Below are positions 31,523 through 43,437 of a DNA stretch of 64,000 bases, piece after piece (within the stretch, counting starts at the first letter, position 1; every line of letters starts with the position of its first letter). Location: NCBI RefSeq assembly GCF_029227915.1, contig NC_079882.1, positions 14,528,501 to 14,592,500 on the forward strand, written 5' to 3'. Below the pieces are notes generated by a model. It did no database searches and had not been told where the DNA came from. It saw only the letters and a program-made list of their open reading frames with translations. Both the position numbers and the translations under genes were made by a program. Origin of the DNA: Hydractinia symbiolongicarpus. Its lineage: Eukaryota > Cnidaria > Hydrozoa > Anthoathecata > Hydractiniidae.

Positions 31523-34500
31523 TACCAAGCTTAAGTTAGTCAAGAGTTGGAAACCGATAGTATTCTCGCAGGCAAGATAGTAACAACGAAGCTCAACAAT
31601 GAAACGTAAGAACAACCATTTTTTCCCGCCGCTCCACTGAATTGATTTTCCTCCAGCCATTAAAAAGACATCGAATACCTAAAAAATACTCGACAGAGCA
31701 ATTAAACTTTAATGAGCATATTGGATTTATATTAAAGTACATTGCAAATTTTTGAACAACAAATAATCCTGATGCTACCTCTCCCCATGTTTATCAGAGA
31801 AAATTAGTAAAAAATATAAATCTTGTATTGTTCTTATGAAGTTGTTCTGTGAAAAACACAATTTTAAAAAGTTTGGTATGATGTAAAATTATAGCTCAGT
31901 TATCATAATAATTGAGATTTGAATTTTGTGGAAAAATTTTACTATTTAATGTAATTGTTTCCCGATATTTCCGGGTCTACTTCAAGTTTTAAGACTTTCC
32001 AGATAATTGGAAACCCTGGGTTGCTAATGACGGAGATTTTCAAGCTGCAGGGTTTTTTGTTGATTTCCGCCGCGTAAGGCGGAATCTTTAAAATCGCCTT
32101 GGAAGATAGAGAGATAGGGACCACCTAGAGCCTAGACGCGCGGTGTCCAGGATAAAGTATTTGCTCTGGGCTTGGAAATTGTTCAATTTCTAAAAAGCCA
32201 ATAGAAATGCGTTATTTGATTTTTTAGCCAATAGGATCTCAGATTGTCAGAATTTGACATTCATGGCTTCCTGCGAGGTTTTTTTCAAAGTTCTTCGAGT
32301 TTTAGGTCCCACAGGCCAAAGTTTCTTGCCCAAAACAGTCGGTTACCGTTTGTCTTGATATGTTTGAAACTCCAAATCAATTTTTTACAAAACAGTATGT
32401 TTGGTGGTTTGGTCGATGAGATTTCTCAGGTAAAAAAAATGCTGTATCTTTAAGCTAGCTAGTTTGTTACTTAGCTATGTTTAAGTGATTTACATTTGCG
32501 ATTCTTCAGAGTGTTTAAAGGTCTTATTTAAGCTACCCAATTCCTTAGCATTTCTGCCCAACTATAAAACGGCCTTCCTTATATGTAGCTAGTTAGGGAT
32601 CAAACCCATTACATTTTTTTACATATGAGGTGAGCAAGCGAATCACTTACAGTTTCGGAACCAAAACTGTTGATTAATAGCCTAAAAGGTGCCGTAGTTT
32701 TCAGGAAAGTTTGACCGGTTTAAGCCACATTTGCATTAGCTACGGACTATTGCAAATAAACTTTCATATAAAGAACGTAAAATAAGTTTTGTCTTATATT
32801 TAATATGACCATCGTTAAAATGCAGCATTGGGCAGCAGATCAGAATTACAAATTGTGACAGGCAAATCTACGGTGCATTTTTCCGTTAAATTTTTTTTAA
32901 CTATATACACTATGAAAAGGGCTGCGTAATTTGTTGCATTAAGATAATAAGTCGTTCATTAATCGTCATTTTGTTTTGTACACGAATATTCAAAAAACAT
33001 TTTTTTTTAATTTGAATCCTAAATCGAACATTTTTTCTTATATATTTCGGCCTATGCACCGTTACGTTGTGTTGCAAGCAAAACTTTTTGCTCTAAAAAC
33101 CCCCGACTTACGAGCTTAATTTCCATGTAAGTGTGTCGTAATTTACGTAAATGGGGTCACTGAATAAAAATTCGCCCTGAGGTGCACAACATGTGAATGA
33201 AGCTTTAAAAAAGCATTAAGTATACTGTATTTACTCTATTATCCAGCTTCCCTGTTATTTCCACCTCAAGTAATCCTGCCTTTTTTGCCATAGATTGTAA
33301 AAAATATTTCTGCCTTTTCAAAATTTGCATATATTATCTGTAAAAGAAATTTTTGTTGGACCTTTTTTTTGCAAAGCTTTAGGCCAAATCCGCAAAATGT
33401 TCCACAGAAATTTTAGAAATCGGTCTTCTCCAAAATTTTCCATTTCAGCTATCCGCAACAATTCTACCACAAAAATTTTCATTTCTTTATAATTTGATTT
33501 CTTTAGGATCTAAGTTATTGAGTTATATGTTGCTCATTTGTTAAAGCCCTAACTTCTGAATACTATATTAGACAAAATACTGTTTTGCCTCTGCAAAAAA
33601 AAAACTGAACTTTAGGCACCCAAAAATTATTACCGCACATTTCGTGAAAATGTTGTGAAAATATATTCTGCAAAACGAAGGTACCACTCATCCACAAAAA
33701 TAAGTTTCAGGAAAATGTATTGTGCAAATAATTTCTACCAGGCTCTTTCAACAATTTTTAATGGATATTAATATTCCAATTAAAAGTTGTAAAGGTAGTT
33801 GCGTTGGTTATAGTCTGGAAAAGACTTGAGAGGTAAATCTATGTGTGTTTTATACTTTTTATGCTTCATATTTCCAAACTTTGTTAAAAACTTGTTGAGT
33901 TTTGCTAAAAACAATACTATACACTGAGGTTTTTTACCCAAAAATAATCCCACATATCCAGTCTATATATTCTGCAATATCGGATTCCTGCTAAACCCAC
34001 CTTTATTTGTAGGTTAAAACACTAATCCAGTGGGGAAGTAATAATAGAGTAAATATGGTATTCTTGGTCACTGTTAAATATAACAATTTAGGGATGCTTT
34101 TAGGCAGGTGTAGGAACCTTCAAAACAAATTAAAATATTTATGAAAAAAATTTGTCTTCGCAAACTGTACACTGTACAGGTGTTCTTCTTGGAAAGACGG
34201 ACATCACAAATATTCACATTATCACCTGATAAATATTCACACAAATACAAATATTCACATTATCACCAGATTTTTTTACCAAAGCTTCATAAAATGGTGA
34301 AAAATGTCATTTTATCTTGCATTTATACCTGTGATCTTTGAATATTTAAGGCACAGAACAATATCACATTAATGTGCTAAGATTATTTCGAATTCTTCAA
34401 ATATATATGTATTTTTAGTATTTTTCTTTCTTTTTTAGGTCAGCCATAATCTAACGCAGCCATCATCAGCATTTCCAAAAAATGTTGACAGAGTAAACTG

Positions 34501-34542
34501 CAAACATTAAATTGTGAAAAATGAATCACTAAAACTAATGTA
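31523..34542. other. Long AT-rich stretch without recognised gene
   Basis: No coding region supported. A second copy of the hairpin TTCCGCC-GCGTAA-GGCGGAA lies at 32065-32084 (first copy near 25582). A short duplication CAAATATTCACATTATCACC occurs at about 34207 and 34250. I see no RNA gene. Confidence 0.4.
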
Positions 34543-34942
34543 TCTATATAATAATACGCCAGTTCCGTGTCTCTCTGTGACAGGCAAAGTGGATGTCTTT
34601 ATTTTCCTTTGATGTTACCGAAAAATGCATGTCTAATATGTTAAATTTTCTGACGTTACGACGCGACGTCAATAGCACTACTTTAACGTCAATATCCTAT
34701 ATTAAATTAATGAAGCCATTACAGTGCACCTAAAATTTAGAGGCCAAATAACTTGGAAACGAGTTGGTGACGTCAATGTTTTTTAACCGCGTGGGTAACT
34801 AGGGACCACCTGGGACCAATTTGGGTAATTTTTCCAAACCCGGTCCCCAAATCCGTTTCGGAATGAACGGGTTTATGACGTCATCAAAAAACCTTTAAAC
34901 CACAATATTTCCGTAACCGTTGGTCAAAAGTACATGATCCTC

Positions 34943-35013
34943 AACCTCGTCCCCAGGCATCTTGTATCTTTTCTGACCCCGGGACGGCGAACGAACATGG
35001 CCCTGGAGGAGGC
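34943..35013 (+). repeat. Long inverted repeat inside Helitron A, left arm
   Basis: AACCTCGTCCCCAGGCATCT … CATGGCCCTGGAGGAGG; near-identical inverted copy at 37439-37516. Confidence 0.85.
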
Positions 35014-37438
35014 CTCGTCACGTGACCCTCCAATACACAGTATTTCTGTGTGTAATATTTAATGATATTTGTCTCAATGTACCACAGTTTTATATATAAC
35101 CTTGCAGAGCTAAGCGAGATCGACGTTTTACGTCACAGATACGTGCGGCGAGTTTGTTTTGATTCCTCTCATCACAACACACAAACTTCTCGCATATTGC
35201 CCTGGATTGTTTTGTGTAAATGTATAAATATACAATAATGTTATTTAGGCTGCTGTTTACTTGAAGAAATTCAAGCAATTTAGTTATGTGTATTTCACTG
35301 AATTGGTTGACTAGCAAGCACTGGGTTGCAAAACTTGTAGTTAGGGGAAACTTGGAAATTAGTAAATGATTTGCCCATCTGAACATAACACTTCGTTGGT
35401 TCTCTAAGGTGCAAATATGGCTACATAATTTTCAAATGTTCGTATCATTCTAGGTGCCTGACTGAAAGTAGCTAAGCAGAAATTTAACCTCATATTAACA
35501 TTTACATTTTTTATTCATTTTGGCTGAACTTTAGAATTTCATTTACCGTGAGTTAATATCTGTGTCGGCATTACTGCTTTTATATGATGACAAAGATTTT
35601 GCTGTATTTAAACAATACTTAACTGAAACTGAATTCATATATGGTGGACTCACTGCTTGCAGTTATATTGGGTGAAAAAGGCTACAGAAGAGTATTTACT
35701 TCAGAAGTATTTTTTTCTTTTACATTTGTGGCCTTAACATTTCCAAAAAGCCACCCATTACTGATAAATTCTGCTTTTTCTTTTCTTGATGACATGTTTT
35801 TAAAACGCCTTGCAGCTTTTTTATTTTTTACTCAACAAGCTCACATTTAATTTGCACACTTAATTTGCATTTAATTTATACAAAAACAAGGTTTTTTTCT
35901 GTTTAAAACATAAATTATTTAAAAATTTTATCAGAAGCATTATGCCGGTTTGAAAATTGAAAACGACAAGTCTACGTGTGATCTGTTTTCTCGATTTAAT
36001 GTATCACTGCCTTAATAGTTTAGAAAGAATTGGTATTCGACTTTACCAACAGCAAAGCATTGCTACCTTGAGAAAAAAATGTTTCGGGAATAATTTTTTA
36101 AGGAAATTATTTTGGGGATTTTGGACCAAAATTAGTTTCATAAATTCGCACTTTTTAGAGCTCATCAAAATTCTGCTGCTGTTCAAAAACCGAATTTTTA
36201 TTGATATATACATCTATTTATTGTTATCATTCTGCTTGGAAAATATTTAAAATGCAAAACTAGCTAACCGTGATATTAATTCAGTATTCTCATAAGAGGA
36301 TCCTATCACAAAAAGATATCAGCAAAGAGATATTCCTTGCAACTAAATTTTTTGTTTACTGGCATAATTTTAGGTTGAATCTTATCTGACCTATTTCTGA
36401 GGTTAGAATAGCTTTTAAAATTTTCTGAATCTGTATCTTGGTCAAAATTGATATGCTGTCAAAACGGCTTATCGGCGTCACTGAAAAGGGCTAAATTCTG
36501 AAACTCAGAAAGTATGATGATAATAGAACAATTTTTTGGCTCACTTTCATCAAACCAATCTAAAACCATATCATACTAAATCTCAAGTCAATATTTTAAT
36601 TTTTACTGAAGTTATGGGACGCTATATAAACTATATACTCGGTTTAGACTTTTTTTGTTATTTTTTTATGTTCACTGCTCTGTAATTTGTATTAAAACTC
36701 TTGAGATAATATATCACAGTGGTGAGCTGTTAAATATCTACCACCATCTTCAGTACATCCTTAACAAGTTTCAAGTCAATAACTTTATTTTTTACTGAAG
36801 CTTTTGCACTTTGAATTTTCTTGAATTAGGCCGGATAAATGTGCATTTAATGATAAAATGGCTCCGACGGTTAACCTACTGGCTTTTTATATCTTTTATA
36901 GTAACCAAAGCATATAAGGTAATAAAACATGCCCACTAATAACAACCTGATATAACTTAAAACGAAATGTATATATATTTTTTAAAAAAAATTTTTCGAT
37001 ATTTTGTGCAAAATTATTTTGTCTATAAAAGACATGGGCGGCAATTTTATGCAACGTCATTCTTTGCAAAAAGCTGCAAATCAAACCTGGCCACTTGGAA
37101 ACAAGTTGAGTTTCTTTCTTTTGTTCTTATCTTGATAGTTTGCTAGGTATAGTGTGCTAGCTAGCTACTTTTCTAGCTTTATTAAACATTCCCAGCTATT
37201 GAAATATTGTCTTGTAAGCAGTATTACTTTATGATGTCTTATTTTATACTCTCATTGCTTAGTAATGCTTTTTATTAAATTTTTCAGTTTGAAAAAAACT
37301 TGACACTGCTGATACACCTCCGCCATTTTAATACGAACAACTTCCTCCTGTTGGTCACAGACTCGCCGCCTCGCCAAAATGTTTTGTATGACGCAATAAT
37401 TATTTGACATATCCGCGCCAATCAGGTTTCATATCGGA

Positions 37439-37516
37439 CCAGCCTCCTCCAGGGCCATGTTCGTATCGCCGTCCCGGGGTCAGAAAAGATACAAGATGCC
37501 CTGGGGACGAGGTTGC
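37439..37516 (-). repeat. Long inverted repeat inside Helitron A, right arm
   Basis: Reverse complement of 34943-35013 with only a few changes. The arms are about 2.4 kb apart and could be the ends of a nested DNA element or two opposite copies of a short repeat. Confidence 0.85.
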
Positions 37517-37861
37517 ATGATCCTATACATTTTCTTGATCAGCGTTTCAAGATCTATACGAGGCAGGCAACAGGTACATGAATTTCTGAAAAAATTTTTT
37601 TTGTGTTTTCACGGGCCTTTGCTGACGTCAGGACAATTTTTAAACACTTATATCTCTTTTTGCGTTCCTCGAAAACATATCATCCTGCACATTATTTTGA
37701 TCAGCGTGATTCAACCTCTACACATTACAATAAAATAATAAAATAAATTTCTCTAACTTTTTTGGGATCTTCACTGCTGACGTCAGCAAAATATCTAAAA
37801 CAACTTATTTTTCTATTGCCCATCTGCCTAAGTGGATTTCTCCACGGGCCTTATAGACTAG

Positions 37862-39266
37862 TCTCTTATAATAATACGGAGAGTGTGTCTGTAACAGGCA
37901 AAGTTGATATCGTCATTTTCCTTTGATGTTGCCGAAAAAAATCTTTGATGTTGCCGAAAAAAAATATTTCTTCTTTGTCGTGAAAAGCCGCGAGTTTTGT
38001 GTGGTTTGTTAAATGAAGTTCTAGCACAAAGTAACGGAAATTGTGTTTGCAAAAAAGATGGCTGTCCTTTTTAAGCATTTGTCTTCTCTTGCCTTCAAAA
38101 TAAATCTTTACAAAAGCATTTAAAAAGGGGCATGGTATATAAATGAAGTATAGAAAGGTTTCTGTAAGGTTTGTTTATGTTTTTTAAAGTTTTGATGATA
38201 TTATTGATGCGAGACATGTTTGTTAGCTAGCATCAACCACAACAACAACAACTAGCTAGCTAGGAATTTATAAATATGTAGCCATGTTCTTTATACCTAG
38301 CTAAGTCTCCAGTTTATATTTAAGTGACCAGCGATTAGCTGCTGTAGCTACCTTATGCTAGCTTCAGTTTTATGTTGCTTTTTACATGTAAGCTAATCTT
38401 AGTGGTCTTTGCTAAGAATGTGACTGTAACTTATTTTAATTGACATTTTAAGCTTAAATTAACAAGCCACAACAACTTTTAAAAAAGTATTACATAATAT
38501 TTAAGAAGAGTTTAAGGACTGTTTTTAAGCAAATAATGTATTTTTCACAATTTGTATATGCAAATAATGTATTTTTCACATTTTGTGTAACTAAACTTAT
38601 AGTAAGTACGGATCATTAGACGAAAAATTGTTTTGTTAACCGGTTAATTTTTACATTTTGTGCATATTTTTGCGGGAGAGGATGGTATGCAACCGAATAA
38701 ATGATTTTTCAAAGTTTAACTTTTTGTTTTTAGGTGTTTTGTGTTTGTTTAAGTTTGGCTTTTTGATATTATTCAGGTTGTATTATTGTATAAGCATTTA
38801 GGGAAAAGACAATGTTTAAAATGCGTAAAGAACTTGTTTCATAGATCTGTGCTTACTGTTGCAAGCCTTTCTTTTCGACACTTCAGATTAAAATATTGAA
38901 GGTTTTCAACATAATTGAGATATGTGTTATTTCTGACATTATTATTATTGTTGTCGTAACTGTCTGGGTTGTAACTTTCTACTAACTAGATTTTACACCT
39001 TGCACGCCGTTGTTTTTCATATTTTGTCTGAAGTTTTGTTGGGAGGATTTCATGCGATTTGACATTTGATATTTTGTGTTAGATTTTAAGAACTTTTTTG
39101 TTAAATTATGATATACTTTCTTTTTATGCATTTTCAGATTATTTTTTTTAGTAAAAGGCATATTCAATATACTGAAATATTTGCTGATGTCATCAAAATT
39201 CAAATGACAGAACTTTTCAATTGTTTTTCTGCCTAAGTGGATTTTTCCACGGGCCTAATCGACTAG
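37862..39266 (+). mobile_element. Non-autonomous Helitron B
   Basis: Begins TCTCTTATAATAATACGG directly after the CTAG of Helitron A. It shares with A the block ACAGGCAAAGT…TTTTCCTTTGATGTT and ends with hairpin GTGGATTTTTCCAC, 12 bases, CTAG, then T. 1405 bp, no Rep/helicase ORF. The short frames inside (for example 37858-38078 minus) are not convincing. Confidence 0.85.
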
Positions 39267-41995
39267 TATTTATATAATTTATTCTAGTTTTATTTTGGTT
39301 ATTTAATAGTATTTACTTCACATTATTTTTCTTTGAAACTTGACTTCTATGGTTTTCTTTGTCAATTTTACAGAATTTGTTTCCAGGTAGATCCCCAGTT
39401 TTTATACGTTTTAGAACTATGTGTAAATGTGCATATTTTTGTTATTTATTCAGATGTAATTTTAAATTAAAGTATATGTAAATCGCGTTATTTTTCGCCC
39501 ACATTTAATAATTTTTAGGCCAGGTTACTTTAACTCCTGTTTTTTTTATATAAAAACAATATTATAAGAACATGAACCTCAGACGCAAAACCTCAGACTA
39601 AAATCATTGTTTTACAACTAAAACTACTCAAGAAATGGAATAGTCAAAAAGCCTCAGAAAGGGGTTAAGTCACATAGTTTTGCGCAATCATTCAATCGTT
39701 TATCCTGTTTTTAAATTAAAAATCTCAGCCTTGGGTCGATCATTAAACGTTTTGCTCTAAGGAAAGTTTCTCTTGACAAGGCGAAAATCTTCAAGCCGTA
39801 AGGCTTTTTGTTTTGTTTTAAAGACAGCTAAAACATGGGAAAAGTGTACAATAGAAAAACATCGTTGTTTCTTTTTTCATTTGTATTGGTCACTTAAACT
39901 CAATTAAAGTTTAGGTTGTGTAATATATATTGTTTCCTACGTACTTATCGCGTAAATATTATTTAGTCTATACATATGTGCTGATTCAGCAAATGATGCA
40001 ATTATACTTTAACACGACAAAAGTAAAGCTTAAATAATTTAGCAACATAAACAAAGTAGAACCAGCGATAAAAAGAAGGTAATGAAACCATTTCTAGGGA
40101 CTCAAGAAGAGACAATTTGCAAATAACTTGGTGCCATAGGTCAATTTCGATGCCCGCTTTTTTGCGTAGGAAGTCAACATGTTACCTAATACTATCGCAT
40201 TAATTAGAGTTTCACTGAAAAATAGAAACTTAAATGACCGATAAGGCGCACAGGTCTAACATTAAAAAAGCATAACACATACAAGGAAAAGAAATGTACC
40301 AGCCGTTTTTAAATGAAGTTGTATACGTTGTACAAAGAAGTTGTACAAACCACGACGTTATACACATTTTTTATAACAAATTTACAGAGATTTTACCCTT
40401 CTAAAAAATTTTATTCTTTGCCGTAATTTCGAAAGTTTTTACCCTCTGCTGTAATTTAAATGTTTTTACTCTCTGCTGTAATTTTAAATGTTTTTACCCT
40501 CTGCTGTAATTTTAGCTCCGAATATTTCCTAAAAACAACAACAATTCTTTAGTCGCAAATATGTCTGACTAAATAGACATGTTTTGATATGAAGATTAAC
40601 ACTGTGTTAAATTACTGTTCTTTAACACATAACGAAATTAGCGGTTAGCCATTACAAAAAATTTTATTTGCAAACTTTACACTAAAATTTGTTTTACCCT
40701 CTGATTGGGTTGGTTTTCAGTCAGTTGATTATAAACCTATCTTTTACTAATAAGACAATAAATAAGTGAATAACGTCTAGCTTCGTACACACGTGCGAAA
40801 GGTTTTTTTTGTAAATCCACTTTCCAATTTTCGTTGAAAAGAAACTACAAATATACAAACAATATGCATAAAATCTATTTCATTAGGGTTTTCTCTTTCA
40901 ACCAAGTAAGCTTAAATAAACGTCTAGATTACAGACAAGAAATGCAAATACCAAACAGGACGCTTTACCGGTCATTTCCGTTAAATAAAAATACTAACCG
41001 GAACACACGACAGGAACAGTTCAACCCCTTTGCAGCAATCGTGCAGTGAAGATCAACAAGAACAATAATAAAAATATTTGTCGGAATGTGCAATCAAAAT
41101 TTCCTCAAACCTCTACATCATCAAGAAACGTGCAAGTGAAATCACTCTAATCAAAAACAATTGCTGCATAAAATAAATTCTAGGTGGCACATACAACTCG
41201 CATACTCGTTAGTTAAAGTGAGTTTTAAACTCACGGTCAAAAAAGGAAGAAGTACAATCGTGGACTTTGTGGTAGAAAATCTCATCCAAAAAAAAGGGAA
41301 AGAAAAAACCCATCTCTATATTTCAATTAAAGCGAGCCTAAAATAATGTCATAAACAATAATCGTTCCTATTAAATACCCACACTACAACTTATATTTCT
41401 CCTGCAGTCTCTTTACAATAAAGGCAAGGAGTGAGCTCGTGTGGAAAGGAACTTACACAGAAAATCGACACACATATACAACAGACACACTCAAATAAGT
41501 TAGTGAAGACATTTACATGTAAACATATAAGCAACAATATTAAAAAACATCCCTCCAGCTTTCACCGTTACCTTTTGTGTAATTTGACGAAAATTGGATT
41601 GCCTAAAAAAGATGATTTACATCGAATTATGCACAATAAAATATAGCAAAGCCATATTTAAAAATAAGATAAAGAATAAGAAGTGTAGTATAAACAAGAC
41701 TACACGCTTTTTTAGCATCTCCTGGAAATTGGAGTACTTCAAAAATTCATTCAGTTCAGCTCAGCATACTAATAATCAGAGGTGTACAGAGCCAGACAAA
41801 ATTAAGCCCCGATCAAACTCCCAAGATGGTAACTGTTTTAAGAACAATGTTTCGCTAAATAAGCATTTTATCACGTTATGTGCACACTTCAGCGGGACGC
41901 AGCTCGGCATTTGGTTTTCTACAGGCCAAACTGTTTCAAGGCACGGTCAAGTGAGCTGCATGGCACGGCTCAATTTAGCACATCAGATATTGATT
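39267..41995. other. AT-rich stretch without supported gene
   Basis: Short frames at 40834-42001 (+) are compositionally AT-rich and lack domains. The tandem repeat at 40435-40516 is listed separately. No gene recognised. Confidence 0.35.
40435..40516. repeat. 27-28 bp tandem repeat, three copies
   Basis: Unit GTTTTTACCCTCTGCTGTAA plus TTTTAAAT, repeated three times (starts 40435, 40462, 40490), with a degenerate fourth copy just upstream. Confidence 0.85.
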
Positions 41996-42618
41996 TTATA
42001 AGCTGTGCCGAGCCGAACTAATTAAAATTTTGAGAATTTGAGCCTGATTATATGAGGAATTTGACTCCGTGTTGGTCCGGTTAGCGGGTCAACCCGTTTG
42101 AAAAAATTGCATGTTATATGGGAAAAGTCAGCCCGGAACAAGACCTACACTGCTGCTGGGTTGAAAAAAAATGCGCGTAATTTTTTAAAAATGGCGGAAC
42201 AAGATGTAAACAAACAAGCGGAATTAAATCAAAATTATCATTTAAGGTATTTATAACCTGTTCTGAAGTCTAATTAAACTTATAGTATGCTACTTCGCTC
42301 GCCATTATTGTCTTTCTTCTGTTTTCGATTGCAATGCACATGCTCTTCTTTTTCAATCCGGCGCGTGGATCGGCAAAGTGATATTATATGAAGCGAGTCA
42401 ACCCACCTAACTAACCCGTCCCAGGTTGAAAAAACGAGCCAGCTCGCCTAGGCGGCTTGACCCATCTCATATAATGTCAAATATTTTTTACTAGTGATCT
42501 GCCATTATGCCGAGCTGTTTAATTTTATCAAGCTGAGCATGTGGCGAGCCAACACCGAGCCAACTCACCTCATATAATCAGGCTCTTTGTCTCGAAAATG
42601 GTTCGGCACAACTTATAA
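41996..42618. mobile_element. MITE with composite inverted repeats
   Basis: Outer arms TTATAAG(C/T)TGTGCCGA(G/A)CC (41996-42014 and 42600-42618). Inner perfect arms GAGCCTGATTATATGAGG (42040-42057) and its complement (42568-42585). The interior has several further GAGCC/GGCTC and CATATAAT motifs in both orientations. No transposase. It lies about 640 bp beyond the PDE stop codon. Confidence 0.8.
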
Positions 42619-42866
42619 TAATGGGCTTAAACAGTTAAGTTATGTTTTTGTGAAAATATTATTTACGAATGTATCATTACAAATTAAAAAACTTTAAATC
42701 AATGCCTTCAAGTCTTTGGCAAAGAAATCTGAAGAAAATTTTATTACCGAAATTGTCGAAGTTTTAAAAATGTTGCAGCACTGCCCTACTAATTTTTCGG
42801 CTTGATTTTATTAAAAAATATATAAATAAGCCCGTTCAGCCACAATAACAATTTATCAAACAAGTT
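42619..42866. other. AT-rich spacer
   Basis: No feature recognised; it separates the MITE from the Helentron-like fragment. Confidence 0.3.
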
Positions 42867-42983
42867 GTTAGCCCGTGGGAAACCCACGGGTTCGCCCGTC
42901 CTTTTTATACCGCATTGCGTGTCTAAGCTACCATTTTGCGTGACAGACAGACAGACAGACGTATACGGGTATTATAATATCAA
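42867..42983 (-). mobile_element. Short Helentron-like fragment
   Basis: On the minus strand it starts TTGATATTATAATACCCGTA, runs through a (GTCT)n repeat (CGTCTGTCTGTCTGTCTGTC), and ends with a perfect 8-bp hairpin CCCGTGGG-TTT-CCCACGGG followed by CTAAC. A TATTATAATAC-type head, a GTCT run and a terminal hairpin together are typical of miniature Helentron/Helitron-related elements. Assignment by resemblance. Confidence 0.6.
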
Positions 42984-43254
42984 CAATTAATCAAATATGG
43001 TGAGAAAAAAACCAGAAAAATAAGACAAAGCAACGAGATCTAAAGGGACTTACAAACGTCGAGGAGGAGAAATTTATATACAGAAACGTCAAACTACCAA
43101 TTAAACTTGTAATTGTATAGGAATGTCACAAAAAATGGTGTTTGTGTAGTGAGTTAATTTTCAAATTATTGACAATGATTATATGCTAAAATCAAATTAC
43201 TGAGTATGATGGTTAGTTGCTGTTAATTGCTACCTTCTGTGGATATTTTTTGAA
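42984..43254 (-). other. Probable 3' UTR region of the PDE gene
   Basis: Lies directly downstream of the PDE stop codon on the minus strand. AT-rich; I did not find an unambiguous AATAAA close to the stop, so the polyadenylation site is not assigned. Confidence 0.35.
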
Positions 43255-43437
43255 CTAACTTTTAACAATCGGTCTCCTTGCTTCAATGACCTTGTTTTTA
43301 TTGTTTTCATTGTTGTTATTTGACGCGTGCTCTGCTTTCAATTTCTCTTGTTGTTCAAACAATTTAGTCCAGTGGTGTCTATTGTTTATACACTCTTTTA
43401 CCAAGGGTTGGAAATATGAGTACTGTTCAGCTAAATG
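43255..43437 (-). CDS. PDE visible exon 16 (terminal)
   Basis: 183 bp encoding [20 protein letters not shown] then [20 protein letters not shown], an Asn-rich stretch and a basic tail ending in KS and TAG. NR..W..L is the conserved last catalytic helix. Confidence 0.94.
   Translation of the reverse strand, partial: HLAEQYSYFQPLVKECINNRHHWTKLFEQQEKLKAEHASNNNNENNKNKVIEARRPIVKS

Larger units (their letters stand above)
34543..37861 (+). mobile_element. Non-autonomous Helitron A
   Basis: The 5' end TCTATATAATAATACGCC follows an A; the 3' end is a hairpin GTGGATTTCTCCAC, 12 bases, then CTAG followed by T. This is the A-TC…CTAG-T signature of Helitrons, with the 3' hairpin at the usual distance. 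The element shares its first about 80 bp and last about 38 bp with its immediate neighbour Helitron B. It has no Rep/helicase ORF, so it is non-autonomous. It contains a long inverted repeat (34943-35013 and 37439-37516) that suggests a second insertion within it. Confidence 0.85.

Noticed and set aside
40834-42001. Cluster of plus-strand ORFs of 60-135 codons
   Set aside because: Low-complexity AT-rich translations, no conserved motif, and the last one runs into the MITE at 41996.
42940-42965. CRISPR-like or simple-repeat array (GACA)n
   Set aside because: Short tetranucleotide run inside a Helentron-like fragment; no spacer structure.
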